DNA of 64,000 nt from Crocinitomicaceae bacterium (GTDB taxonomy: Bacteria; Bacteroidota; Bacteroidia; Flavobacteriales_D; Sanyastnellaceae). Below the pieces are notes generated by a model. It saw only the letters and a list, made by a program, of their open reading frames with translations, did no database searches and was not told the DNA's origin. Positions 24,547-34,080 of this stretch are shown piece after piece. The position numbers and the translations under genes were made by a program. Positions within the stretch are counted from its first letter, which is position 1; the number at the start of each line of letters is the position of its first letter. The stretch lies in the NCBI GenBank assembly GCA_002690915.1, contig NZGF01000064.1:1-64000 (forward strand), written 5' to 3'.

Positions 24547-27081
24547 ATGCAAGACAATCCAAATAATTCCTCATCAATGGCCCGTCTGAACATGGTTTGG
24601 CTCATCCTCTGTTTCATCCTCCTCGCTGCGCCCTCATGGAGCCAGCGGCCGGGAGGCCCTCCTGGCCGATACGGGGGTGAAAAGCAATCCATTTGTACGG
24701 TTTCAGGTATCGTTACTGAAGTGGATAACGGAGCGGCGATTCCATTTGCCTCCGTCGCCCTTCTAAGCATTCGAGACAGCAGCATTGTAGCGGGACAACT
24801 GGCGGCAGAAGACGGTTCATTCAGCATGGTGGAGTTGCCGTTTGGCCGGTACCGGCTCCTGATCAACTTCATGGGCTACGCTTCCTTTCGCTCAGATCCC
24901 TTTTTACTGTCTCCGCGCACAACAACTTCATACAATGCCGGGACCATTGGACTCAACCCCCGCATGAATGTCCTAGAAGAAGCCGTAGTCATAGAGGAGG
25001 CGAGTTCCCTCGAAATGCTCATTGACCGGAGGGTGTTCAAGGTTGGAAATGACCTTTCCGCTGCGGGTGGGACAGCCAGCGAACTCCTAGTCAATGTTCC
25101 TTCTGTCGCGGTAGATATCGACGGCAATGTTTCGTTGCGGGGCTCTTCACAAGTTCAAATCCTAATTGACGGAAGGCCCTCAGGGTTAACGGGTGCGGCA
25201 CAGAATGCTTTCCTCGAACAAATTCCCGCGAGCTCCATTGACCGCGTTGAGGTCATCACGAATCCATCGGCGAAATACGATCCAGATGGCATGGCCGGTA
25301 TCCTCAACATAATCCTCAAGAAAAATAAATTGCGAGGCTTTCACGGCCAAGGTCAGGCCACACCGGGAACAGGAGGCAACCACAACGCTTCCCTCTCGCT
25401 CAATTACAAAAACGAGAGATTTTCGGTGTTTAGCAGTGCCAGCTGGAACCACCGCGACATGTTTCGAGCAGGGGAAACATACAGAGAACTTACAGGCCTT
25501 GATAGTTCATCCATCACAGACCAAGTGCGCAACGGAAATCAAATCCGAACCAGTCTGAATGGACGCTTGGGCATGGAATGGTACCCGTCGCAATCTGAAG
25601 TCATTGGCTGGAACATTAACGTCAACCAAAACAACCGCTCGTACAACAATCTACTGGAGAACCGAGAGGCTTGGGACACCGGCGCCACCTACCATACCGA
25701 TCGCTTTTCCACGGAGGGGTCAAATGGCCAAGGTTGGGACGTAGACGGCAATTACAGAAAGGAGTTTGATAACAATCCCAAGCACGTCTTATCCGCCCAA
25801 ATTCGACACTCGCGTTCCGAATCGCGCTCCGATGAATTTATTGAAGAGTCGGCACGTCAAAGCGACAGCGAAGCTATGACCGTGGACACCAACATTCAAA
25901 TGAACTCCTCCATTCGGACCGTGGCCCAACTGGACTTTGAAAAGCCCTTGGTCAATGATGGAAGATGGGAATGGGGATGGAAATCCAATCTGTCCATCAA
26001 GGATGACCGATTTGAATACTTGGCCTCTGACACGGCCATCTGGCAGGAAGGAATATTGGTGCCGGTCAATCCATCAGCAGCAGCTTTTGATTTCACCTAT
26101 CGAGAAGACGTTCACGCCATCTACACAACGTTAGGCCGGAAATACGGCGTCTACGGCGTGCAGGGCGGGTTGCGGCTCGAGCAGGTGTTTACCGAGGCGC
26201 TTTGGGAAGGCGACCAATCGTTTTCGAACGACTACTTCTCGGTTTACCCGTCGTTCAACCTCTCCAAGCAGCGCAACGATGAAGTGAGCTGGATCGCCAG
26301 CTACAGCCGGCGTATTAACCGACCACGGGGCCGTTCTGTCACGCCATTCATTGACGACAGCGACAGCCGTAATATTCGCACCGGCAACCCCGAGCTGCTT
26401 CCCGAATACACCAATAGCATGGAGATCGGACACCAATGGACACGAAACCGAATGTCCATCACCACGTCCTTGTTTTGGAAGGTCACCAACGACATCATCC
26501 AGCGGTATTCCAGCATCAACGAACAGGGCGTGCGAACGTCCAGCTGGATCAACCAAGGGCAGCGTCAAAACGAAGGGTTGGAAATCATTGCAATGGCCCC
26601 CCTACCGGGACGGGGACAGGCGCGTTTCACCGCTTCTTTGTACCACCTTCAAAACAGCGTGGGTGAAGTAGAATTCGCCAACGACGCCACCGGTTGGTCG
26701 TACAATTTGAACTTCTTTGCCAACCAATCCCTTGGAGGAGATGGCCAGTGGAAATGGCAGATCAATGGCATGTACAATGGCCCCTCTGTCACGCCGCAAG
26801 GGCAGTTCAACGGCTATGCCTTTATGGACGCCAATATTCAGCGGACACTCATGGATGGTGACCTGACGCTCACACTCAAGTTGAGCGATGTGTTCGACAC
26901 CAGGGAGTGGTCTTATCTATCCGAATTTGCCAACCTCTACCAAGATAACCGCTTCAAACGCGAATCCCGCAATCTCTTCTTGACGGCGACTTGGAAAATC
27001 GGTAAGCTAGAAGAACGCCGCCGATCGGCCTCCGGTCGAGACGGCTACAGTGGCCAAGGCTCAGAGGGTATGGAGTTCTGA
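24547..27081 (+). CDS. TonB-dependent receptor-like outer membrane protein (OMP_b-brl_3 type)
   Basis: With the ATG at 24547 the protein is 844 aa; a later ATG at 24577 would begin right at the signal peptide (MARLNMVWLILCF, cleavage near PSWSQ). The order is signal peptide, a carboxypeptidase-regulatory-like domain (VSGIVTEVDNGAAIPFASV to about residue 150), a plug (LLVNVPSVAVDIDGNVSLRGSS, VEVITNPSAKYDPDGMAGILNI) and a long beta barrel. This is the Bacteroidota barrel family related to SusC/TonB receptors; the substrate is unknown. A CATCTTTG element at 24483-24490 gives a plausible -7 box with a leader of about 50 nt. The last 21 bp overlap the end of the convergent FemAB-like gene. Confidence 0.87.
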   Translation: MQDNPNNSSSMARLNMVWLILCFILLAAPSWSQRPGGPPGRYGGEKQSICTVSGIVTEVDNGAAIPFASVALLSIRDSSIVAGQLAAEDGSFSMVELPFGRYRLLINFMGYASFRSDPFLLSPRTTTSYNAGTIGLNPRMNVLEEAVVIEEASSLEMLIDRRVFKVGNDLSAAGGTASELLVNVPSVAVDIDGNVSLRGSSQVQILIDGRPSGLTGAAQNAFLEQIPASSIDRVEVITNPSAKYDPDGMAGILNIILKKNKLRGFHGQGQATPGTGGNHNASLSLNYKNERFSVFSSASWNHRDMFRAGETYRELTGLDSSSITDQVRNGNQIRTSLNGRLGMEWYPSQSEVIGWNINVNQNNRSYNNLLENREAWDTGATYHTDRFSTEGSNGQGWDVDGNYRKEFDNNPKHVLSAQIRHSRSESRSDEFIEESARQSDSEAMTVDTNIQMNSSIRTVAQLDFEKPLVNDGRWEWGWKSNLSIKDDRFEYLASDTAIWQEGILVPVNPSAAAFDFTYREDVHAIYTTLGRKYGVYGVQGGLRLEQVFTEALWEGDQSFSNDYFSVYPSFNLSKQRNDEVSWIASYSRRINRPRGRSVTPFIDDSDSRNIRTGNPELLPEYTNSMEIGHQWTRNRMSITTSLFWKVTNDIIQRYSSINEQGVRTSSWINQGQRQNEGLEIIAMAPLPGRGQARFTASLYHLQNSVGEVEFANDATGWSYNLNFFANQSLGGDGQWKWQINGMYNGPSVTPQGQFNGYAFMDANIQRTLMDGDLTLTLKLSDVFDTREWSYLSEFANLYQDNRFKRESRNLFLTATWKIGKLEERRRSASGRDGYSGQGSEGMEF

Positions 27082-28320
27082 ATGCGCCGCTAAGGCGTGT
27101 GCATCGGACTTCCACGGTTGACGTAAGTGCGTCGCCACCGGATTGTACCCTTGGGTGTAACGCCCAACCACCGTGTTAAATAGCCGATTTCTAAACTGCA
27201 CCTCACACATCAAACGCCTAGGCAACGCCCCAACGGAGGATTTGATTTCAAGGGCAGTACGGCCCATGTTGACTCGCTTACTTTTACGTTCTATGCCGAG
27301 GCAGATGAACTCGACCAACATGCGCTGGTAAATCGCATGAGTCTTGCGCAATTCGGGATCAAATCCGACAAAAAATGCCTCCGTCTCCTCGCTTCCCACA
27401 TAAGCGCATTGAAACCCTTTCAACACGCCCTCCAACTCGAAAACCGTGACTACGAAATCATCGCCCCATTCGGCTTTGGAAGTCAGTAATTCCTCGGCAT
27501 GTAGCGACCCTAGTCGAAACCCCGAACGCTCATAAACACTCTGGTACAAATCAATGAGCTCGTCGCAATGCTCTACCAACTCCAAACTAGAAAGGGTGCG
27601 AAGCTCAAAGTCAGAAGAAAGGGCCATTATGCGCTTGATCTTGGTCCGTGACTTGGTCTTCAGCCCTTGCAGATAATCGTCAAAGTCACTCCACTCCCGA
27701 TTAATGTGGAACAGCATCTCCGGATCAAATTCAAGGGGAATCCAGCGCTTATGCTGAACCTTCCGATGCTCATTGTCCAAGATGGGTTGGTCCTTAATCA
27801 TGACCACCCTCGGCACCTGCACACCGTTCAAGCAATGCGGCTGAAAGACCGTCTCCGTGAGCAACCGGCGCGCCTCAACCGCTGATACTGTGGGTGACCA
27901 GCACTGGCCATGCTCCCCGCTCCCCAGGACAGTTCCAACAACACGCACTCGGAACTGGAATCGACCGTCCTTGCCGTGGAGCACCTTGCTGATTCCCGAA
28001 AACCAACTCCTTTCGGATTGGACATGGCTATCCAAGTTAACGCTTACCGCCGTGGTGTCTTCGATGCAAGCCAATCCGATGATACTTCCCTTTCGCTTCC
28101 ACTGCACCGCCGAAACTGGACGGTTGGATGCCAACAGCAGAGACCGCATCATGCGACTTTCCAAGAATACCGTTCGACTCTGTGCGGAGGCCAAGAATGA
28201 ATCCCAAGCACTCCAATCCACAGCATCCGATGCACCGGCGCCCCAATGCCAACTCACCGATGTTCCATCAGCTAAAATTGATACCTCACGCCCGGCCGTC
28301 TTGTACTTGTTTTCTTTCAT
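27061..28320 (-). CDS. FemAB-like / GNAT-fold acyltransferase
   Basis: From the ATG at 28320 (preceded by GGAAAGAA) the protein is 419 aa and overlaps the YfhO gene by 35 bp. The C-terminal half has the features of FemAB/DUF482-type GNAT proteins: KTKSRTKIKRIMALS, then LIDLYQSVYERSGFRLGSL, then FFVGFDPELRKTHAIYQRMLVEF, then NMGRTALEIKSSVGALP. Relatives transfer amino acids or acyl groups in envelope or lipid synthesis. The substrate is not deducible. Expression probably follows YfhO on the same transcript. Confidence 0.75.
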   Translation of the reverse strand: MKENKYKTAGREVSILADGTSVSWHWGAGASDAVDWSAWDSFLASAQSRTVFLESRMMRSLLLASNRPVSAVQWKRKGSIIGLACIEDTTAVSVNLDSHVQSERSWFSGISKVLHGKDGRFQFRVRVVGTVLGSGEHGQCWSPTVSAVEARRLLTETVFQPHCLNGVQVPRVVMIKDQPILDNEHRKVQHKRWIPLEFDPEMLFHINREWSDFDDYLQGLKTKSRTKIKRIMALSSDFELRTLSSLELVEHCDELIDLYQSVYERSGFRLGSLHAEELLTSKAEWGDDFVVTVFELEGVLKGFQCAYVGSEETEAFFVGFDPELRKTHAIYQRMLVEFICLGIERKSKRVNMGRTALEIKSSVGALPRRLMCEVQFRNRLFNTVVGRYTQGYNPVATHLRQPWKSDAHALAAHSELHTL

Positions 28321-30859
28321 TCGATTCTTTCCATCCGCGCCAACCTGCACCTAGAACAAAGAGCAATAAGAGCAAATCGAAAAGCACACCAATCCAAGTG
28401 GAGCTCTCAAGTGCGTACTCCCAAGTAATGGTGTGTTCTCCGGCAGGAATCTTCAATGCCCTTAACACGTAGTTTGCACGTAAGGTTTCAACCGGCTCGC
28501 CATCGATACGGGCAATCCACCCCTCGGGATACCAAATTTCAGAGAAAATACCAAGGCCCTCTGAAGTCAAGTTCGAACTGTATTCTACGTACTCAGGCGT
28601 ATAGTTCACCAAATCAATACTCCCCGTAGCTCCAGGGGAAATACCCTCAAACAGGGCCTGATAATCCGCATGCACAACCGCCTCATCTGGCGCATCCAAT
28701 GCACTTGTTTTGGCCATCTCTTCATCGTCAGACATCGCCCAAGTCCAATCTCGCGCCACCCACGCAAAACCTGGCGTCCCAGACATAGCAACTGGTTCGG
28801 CCATCTGACCGAAGAGGATGTACCGGGTGTTAAGCATTTTATGACCAATGAGCGACGCAAAGGCCTCCTGCGTTGCTCCCGATTGGATTTTTTCCGCAAA
28901 ACGAGTTCGTTCCGGGAGGAGGACTTGATCGATAAAATCTTGGTAACGCCTCAGTTTGGCTGCATGATAACCTCCAATGCTCTGAAAGAAATAGGACACA
29001 GAGGCATCCGTAAACGGATTATCCCAGCGTAAAACACGGTAAGGTGAACTGAAGCGCATGGCACCAAATTGACTCGCGGATTTCAATCGATCCTTCTCAT
29101 CCCGCGTCAAGCGCGTGCCTTCAAACCGTTCGAGGTAAGAATCATACAGCTCATTTGCGCGTTGCTCATTTTCGGGATTAGCGTTGAAATCTTGAGCGAG
29201 CAGCTTGAGCATCTGGGGCTCCGGGGTGAAAGGGAAAGCATGATCCACGGCCTTAACCCAGTTGCGGTGGATGCCATTGACTTTGTCGTCATTGAAATAG
29301 CGTCGATTTACATTCCAGAGATCTGCGCAAGTGATTGCGATCAAAACTGCAAACGCCACAGCTGGTTTGAGCTTATTCCACACCAACGCAGCGACAACAC
29401 CAGACAGCAAGACAAGTAGACCTAAGGTGCGCAGCACGTCAGCACGGAAAACCTCCAAACGACGGGTCAGCGCCTCTTGGTAACCCAATTGTTCAACAGC
29501 AACATCCGGCCGAATGGAAGATTGGAAATCAAAGAACAACTCCGGAGCTCCATAGAAGCCCAAGAATAGCAAAGCCAATCCCATTAAGCTTCCCAGCCAC
29601 AACCAACGACGATTCGACGACACCCCTCCCTGCTGACTGGATTCAGCGAGCAATTCCTTCAAGCCCAATGCAGCTCCCATGGAAACCGTCATGAGAACGA
29701 GAACCAACATCATCTTCGTGTCACGGAACTTGCTGAACGCAGGCACGTAATCCAAGAAAAAGTCCATTGTCATACCTCCTCCCCTTCGACTCAAAGCAAT
29801 GGAGAGTAACGTTATGACCAAAAGTGGCCACCGTAAGCGGTCTTTCCCGGCAACAAGGAACATGAAAAATAGAGCCACCAGGATGGCTCCAAAGTAAAAT
29901 GCTCCTCCTGAAAAGGTCTGTTCGCCCCAATAAAGTGGATTATTTCCGCCTTTGATGTCTGGGCACATGATGGACAGCCACTCGCCATCGGCCATGCTAT
30001 ACTCCAATATGTAATCACGATCCAAACCAGTCGTTGCTTCAATCGCATCTGCGTTCTCCAGAATCTTTTCGCCTCGGATGGTGTGTTGCGCATAAACCTG
30101 TGTTTCTTTCAAGTGCGTGTAATGTGGCATGACGCCTATACTACCTGCCAACAAGATCATTGCATTGGTGCGCAGCATGTTGGACCAGTCCTTCTCTTGC
30201 ACCCCCATTCGCCAAGATTCACCAAGTCCAATGGCTACGAGCAAGAAGAGCAAGTAATAGGTCATCTGGGGGTGGCCACACGACACATGCAACGCCGTGG
30301 CAAATGCTGCGAGTGCGATGCCCCGATACAAGTGCCCCCGGTAAGCCCAAACCACACCTGCTAAAATAAAAGGCATGTAGGCGATGGCTTGCACTTTGGT
30401 TATGTGTCCGGCAGAGTAATAGAGCACTTCGAAGGAACTCAGACCGACTCCTATCCCACAGAGCACGGCAATCCACGGTGATGCCCCCAAAGCAAACGCC
30501 AAGATATATCCTCCTATCATGGCCATCCAAAAAATCGAAATGCCACTGTATCCGGCAAACGAATTGATTAGCCGCTTGGATTGGCGGACTACTTGGATCG
30601 ATTTTGCCCCCCCGGTAATGTGCGTGGTGGGCATTCCACCAAACATAGAATTCGTCCAACCCAAAGGCTCACCAAACAATGCCTGCGCATCATGGACTTC
30701 CTTACTCATTCCCACCCAATTCTGGTGATCTCCTTGGCGCACGACATACCCATCAAACGACTTGGCTAGCAGTGCAGATGCCAGGGCATAGAAAAGAAGG
30801 ATTGCCACGTAATGCATGGCATGCTTTTGGAAATGGGATTTCAATCGTTCCATGCGCAA
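28286..30859 (-). CDS. YfhO family membrane protein (GT-C type)
   Basis: The 857-aa protein has about a dozen hydrophobic segments and a large extracytoplasmic part near the C-terminus. Characteristic phrases of Bacteroidota YfhO proteins are present: VRQGDHQNW, GWTNSMFGGMPTTHI, SAGHITKVQAIAYMPF, and a late IWYPEGWIARIDGEPVETLRANYVLR-like segment (given here only in its recognisable order). In Gram-positive bacteria YfhO is linked to lipoteichoic acid glycosylation as a GT-C enzyme. Its role in Bacteroidota is not established. It lies between DUF4834 and the FemAB-like gene, all on one strand. Confidence 0.87.
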   Translation of the reverse strand: MRMERLKSHFQKHAMHYVAILLFYALASALLAKSFDGYVVRQGDHQNWVGMSKEVHDAQALFGEPLGWTNSMFGGMPTTHITGGAKSIQVVRQSKRLINSFAGYSGISIFWMAMIGGYILAFALGASPWIAVLCGIGVGLSSFEVLYYSAGHITKVQAIAYMPFILAGVVWAYRGHLYRGIALAAFATALHVSCGHPQMTYYLLFLLVAIGLGESWRMGVQEKDWSNMLRTNAMILLAGSIGVMPHYTHLKETQVYAQHTIRGEKILENADAIEATTGLDRDYILEYSMADGEWLSIMCPDIKGGNNPLYWGEQTFSGGAFYFGAILVALFFMFLVAGKDRLRWPLLVITLLSIALSRRGGGMTMDFFLDYVPAFSKFRDTKMMLVLVLMTVSMGAALGLKELLAESSQQGGVSSNRRWLWLGSLMGLALLFLGFYGAPELFFDFQSSIRPDVAVEQLGYQEALTRRLEVFRADVLRTLGLLVLLSGVVAALVWNKLKPAVAFAVLIAITCADLWNVNRRYFNDDKVNGIHRNWVKAVDHAFPFTPEPQMLKLLAQDFNANPENEQRANELYDSYLERFEGTRLTRDEKDRLKSASQFGAMRFSSPYRVLRWDNPFTDASVSYFFQSIGGYHAAKLRRYQDFIDQVLLPERTRFAEKIQSGATQEAFASLIGHKMLNTRYILFGQMAEPVAMSGTPGFAWVARDWTWAMSDDEEMAKTSALDAPDEAVVHADYQALFEGISPGATGSIDLVNYTPEYVEYSSNLTSEGLGIFSEIWYPEGWIARIDGEPVETLRANYVLRALKIPAGEHTITWEYALESSTWIGVLFDLLLLLFVLGAGWRGWKESNERKQVQDGRA

Positions 30860-30892
30860 TTCTGATTTAGGACGAAGTTACGGGGAACGCCT

Positions 30893-31096
30893 TCAAGGCT
30901 CATCTATCTCCTCGAAATCCACGTAATCACCCAAGCCATCGTCTTTCGGCTGAGAAGAGCGATGTTGTCGGGAATTGCTTTGAGAACCCTGGCTCGTACT
31001 GCGCGGCGGCTTGCGCCGCCCTCCAAACAACCTGTCCAGCCAACGAAATACAAACCACACCAATACGGCTGTAGCTATGAGTCGAAGTAGCCCCAC
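30893..31096 (-). CDS. Small membrane protein, DUF4834-like
   Basis: The 67-aa protein has one N-terminal transmembrane segment (about residues 3-21). A basic, Ser/Gln-rich linker follows, and an acidic tail (DDGLGDYVDFEEIDE) ends it. This fits the small Bacteroidota family DUF4834 as I recall it. It is placed 5 bp after carB and 33 bp before the YfhO start, on the same strand. The function is unknown. Confidence 0.65.
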   Translation of the reverse strand: MGLLRLIATAVLVWFVFRWLDRLFGGRRKPPRSTSQGSQSNSRQHRSSQPKDDGLGDYVDFEEIDEP

Positions 31097-31101
31097 GTAC
31101 G

Positions 31102-33921
31102 TTACTTACTGAGGTACAAATTTCGCTCACTATAGACCTTCCGAAAGAAAGCATCCCGCAAATCGGGAATGAAGCGTATACCCTCTCCGGTCGACTTCAT
31201 TTCCGGACCGAGTTCCTTATTGACCTCCGGGAATTTCTCGTAGGAGAAGACGGGGATTTTGACCGCATACCCTTCCAGTTCGGGATTGTGCGGCAAATCC
31301 TTAAGCTTAGCCTCACCCATCATCACCTTCGTCGCATGATTCACATACGGCTCGCCATAGGCTTTTGCAATGAACGGCACCGTACGAGAAGCACGAGGAT
31401 TTGCTTCGATGATGAACACCTGGTCATCTTTCACTGCGAATTGGATGTTGATCAAACCCACTGTTTCCAGTGCCAAAGCGATTCGCTTGGTGTATTCCTC
31501 AATCTGGCTGAGAATCAAATCGCCCAAATTATATGGCGGCAGTACGGCGTAGCTGTCGCCACTGTGAATGCCCGCCGGCTCGATGTGCTGCATGATGCCG
31601 ATAATGCGAACTTCATCGCCGTCGCAGATGGCGTCGGCCTCGCATTCGATGGCGCCGTCGAGGTAGTGATCCAACAGCACTTTGTTGTCCGGCATGTCCC
31701 GGAAAATATCAATCACGTGCCGCTCGAGCTCATCCTCATTGATAACAATCTTCATGCGCTGCCCACCCAACACGTAACTGGGTCGCACCAGCAGAGGAAA
31801 GCCGAGTTTCTTACTTAGCTCGTTGGCTTGATCGGCAGTTTCTACCACGCCAAAGTCCGGATAGGGAACACCTTCGTCACGCAGCAGCGTCGAAAACGAA
31901 CCTCTGTCCTCTGCCAAGTCCAGCGCCCTATAGCTCGTACCGATGATTTTGATGCCATAACGCTCGAGCTTCTCCGCCAACTTCAGCGCCGTCTGGCCAC
32001 CTAATTGAACAATAACACCCTCAGGTTTCTCATGGAGAATGATGTCATAAATGTGCTCCCAGAAGACCGGTTCGAAGTACAATTTGTCCGCGGTGTCTGA
32101 GTCGGTCGAAACCGTCTCAGGGTTGCAGTTAATCATGATGGTCTCGTATCCGCATTCCTTAGCAGCAAGTACCCCGTGCACGCAGCAGTAGTCAAATTCG
32201 ATGCCCTGTCCAATGCGGTTGGGGCCGCTACCCAGGACGACAATTTTCTTTTTGTCGGTGACAATGCTCTCGTTCTCCACCTCAAACGTCGAGTAGTAGT
32301 ATGGCGTTTGCGCCGGGAATTCAGCTGCGCAGGTGTCAACGAGTTTGTAAGTGCGGATGATACCGAGATTAACGCGATGCGCATGCACTTCTGACTCGAG
32401 GCAATCGAGCATGTGAGCAATCTGCCGGTCTGCATAGCCTTTTTGTTTTGCTTCACGCATCACCACCTCTGGGATTGTATCCAAGGTGTGCTTGCCGATC
32501 TCCTCTTCCAAGTGCACAAGCTCCTCAATCTGACGCAAAAACCACGGGTCAATTTTGGTGATATCGTAAATCTTCCGAATCGGAATACCCAATTTCATGG
32601 CGTCGTACAAGTGGAACAGTCGGTTCCAGCTGGCATGCCGCAAGCTGTGGAAGATGGCATCTTGGTCACGCAATTCGCGGCCGTCGCAGCCTAAGCCGTT
32701 CCTGCCCACTTCGAGTGATTGGGCCGCTTTCTGAAGTGCCTCTTGGAACGAACGGCCAATGGCCATAACCTCGCCCACCGCCTTCATTTGCAATCCCAAC
32801 TCGCGGTTCGCCCCTTTGAACTTGTCAAAATTCCAACGCGGCACCTTGACCACAACGTAGTCGAGCGTGGGCTCGAACATGGCGCTTGTTGTGCCGGTGA
32901 TAGGATTGGGCAATTCATCGAGGTGGTAACCGATGGCCAACTTCGCGGCAATCTTCGCAATCGGATAACCAGTGGCCTTGGACGCGAGGGCCGAAGAACG
33001 ACTTACACGCGGATTAATTTCAATGGCAATAATGTCCTCATTCTCGTCATTTGAAACCGCGAACTGAACGTTGCATCCTCCCGCGAAATCACCGATTTCG
33101 CGCATCATGCGAATGGCCATATCGCGCATACGCTGGAAGGTCTTGTCGCTCAGCGTCATCGCTGGCGCTACCGTGATGCTATCCCCAGTATGAATGCCCA
33201 TCGGATCGAAATTCTCGATGGAACAAATGATCGTCACGTTGTCATTACTATCGCGCAACAACTCGAGCTCATATTCCTTCCAGCCCATGACAGCTTTATC
33301 AATCATGACCTCGTGAATGGGGCTCAAATGCAATCCACGCGTCAACGCATCATCGAAATCGGCCGGGTCATAGATAATACTCGCACCGGCTCCACCTAAC
33401 GTATAGCTAGCTCGAATGCACAATGGAAATCCGAATTGCTGAGCCGCCTCTTTGCCTTCAAGGAAGCTCTTGGCCGTCGCTTGAGGTGCCATCGGAATGC
33501 TCATCGATTCCATCAGGTGGCGAAATCGCTCGCGGTTCTCGGTAATCTCAATCGCATCAATATCAACTCCGATCATGCGCACGTTGTGCTCTTTCCAAAT
33601 ACCCATTTCATCGCATTGAATGCACAAGTTCAAAGCGGTCTGCCCCCCCATCGTTGGCAACACCGAATCGATGTTCGGGTGCTTTTCAAGGATCTCTTCG
33701 ATGGACGCAGGTTCCAGCGGCTCCAAATACACGTTATCCGCCATCACCGGGTCGGTCATGATGGTCGCAGGGTTCGAATTGATTAGGGTGGTTTCGATGC
33801 CTTCTTCGCGAAGGGAGCGGAGGGCTTGTGATCCGGAATAATCAAACTCGCAAGCCTGTCCAATGACAATCGGTCCGCTGCCGATGAGGAGAACCGATTT
33901 AATGCTTTTGTCTTTGGGCAT
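31102..33921 (-). CDS. carB: Carbamoyl-phosphate synthase large subunit, short form
   Basis: The start at 33921 (MPKDKSIKSVLLIGSGP) gives 939 aa. Both ATP-grasp halves are present, each beginning with the biotin-carboxylase-like motif (LIGSGPIVIGQACEFDYSG and VLGSGPNRIGQGIEFDY, given in shortened form). CarB makes carbamoyl phosphate for arginine and pyrimidine synthesis with the glutaminase CarA, which is not in the window. The protein ends soon after the second synthetase unit (RDAFFRKVYSERNLYLSK). It lacks the roughly 130-residue MGS-like domain that binds UMP and ornithine in E. coli CarB (1073 aa). I recall similar short CarB proteins in Flavobacteriia. Confidence 0.95.
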   Translation of the reverse strand: MPKDKSIKSVLLIGSGPIVIGQACEFDYSGSQALRSLREEGIETTLINSNPATIMTDPVMADNVYLEPLEPASIEEILEKHPNIDSVLPTMGGQTALNLCIQCDEMGIWKEHNVRMIGVDIDAIEITENRERFRHLMESMSIPMAPQATAKSFLEGKEAAQQFGFPLCIRASYTLGGAGASIIYDPADFDDALTRGLHLSPIHEVMIDKAVMGWKEYELELLRDSNDNVTIICSIENFDPMGIHTGDSITVAPAMTLSDKTFQRMRDMAIRMMREIGDFAGGCNVQFAVSNDENEDIIAIEINPRVSRSSALASKATGYPIAKIAAKLAIGYHLDELPNPITGTTSAMFEPTLDYVVVKVPRWNFDKFKGANRELGLQMKAVGEVMAIGRSFQEALQKAAQSLEVGRNGLGCDGRELRDQDAIFHSLRHASWNRLFHLYDAMKLGIPIRKIYDITKIDPWFLRQIEELVHLEEEIGKHTLDTIPEVVMREAKQKGYADRQIAHMLDCLESEVHAHRVNLGIIRTYKLVDTCAAEFPAQTPYYYSTFEVENESIVTDKKKIVVLGSGPNRIGQGIEFDYCCVHGVLAAKECGYETIMINCNPETVSTDSDTADKLYFEPVFWEHIYDIILHEKPEGVIVQLGGQTALKLAEKLERYGIKIIGTSYRALDLAEDRGSFSTLLRDEGVPYPDFGVVETADQANELSKKLGFPLLVRPSYVLGGQRMKIVINEDELERHVIDIFRDMPDNKVLLDHYLDGAIECEADAICDGDEVRIIGIMQHIEPAGIHSGDSYAVLPPYNLGDLILSQIEEYTKRIALALETVGLINIQFAVKDDQVFIIEANPRASRTVPFIAKAYGEPYVNHATKVMMGEAKLKDLPHNPELEGYAVKIPVFSYEKFPEVNKELGPEMKSTGEGIRFIPDLRDAFFRKVYSERNLYLSK

Positions 33922-34080
33922 TTTTTTTTTACCCCACTCACACATGGCGAACGGGAGGTAAATCTTCAAGACCGTTTGGGACTTTTCCGGGCCCAAAATT
34001 ACACGCCACCTTTCATCCCTGCGAAAAAAGTCGTTCACAATTTCCACGGGCTATCCACATTGCGACCGACCTTTGCGGTC

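Noticed and set aside
33922..34047. Extended N-terminus of CarB
   Set aside because: The conserved start is MPKDKSIKSVLLIGSGP at 33921; the extra residues have no family support.
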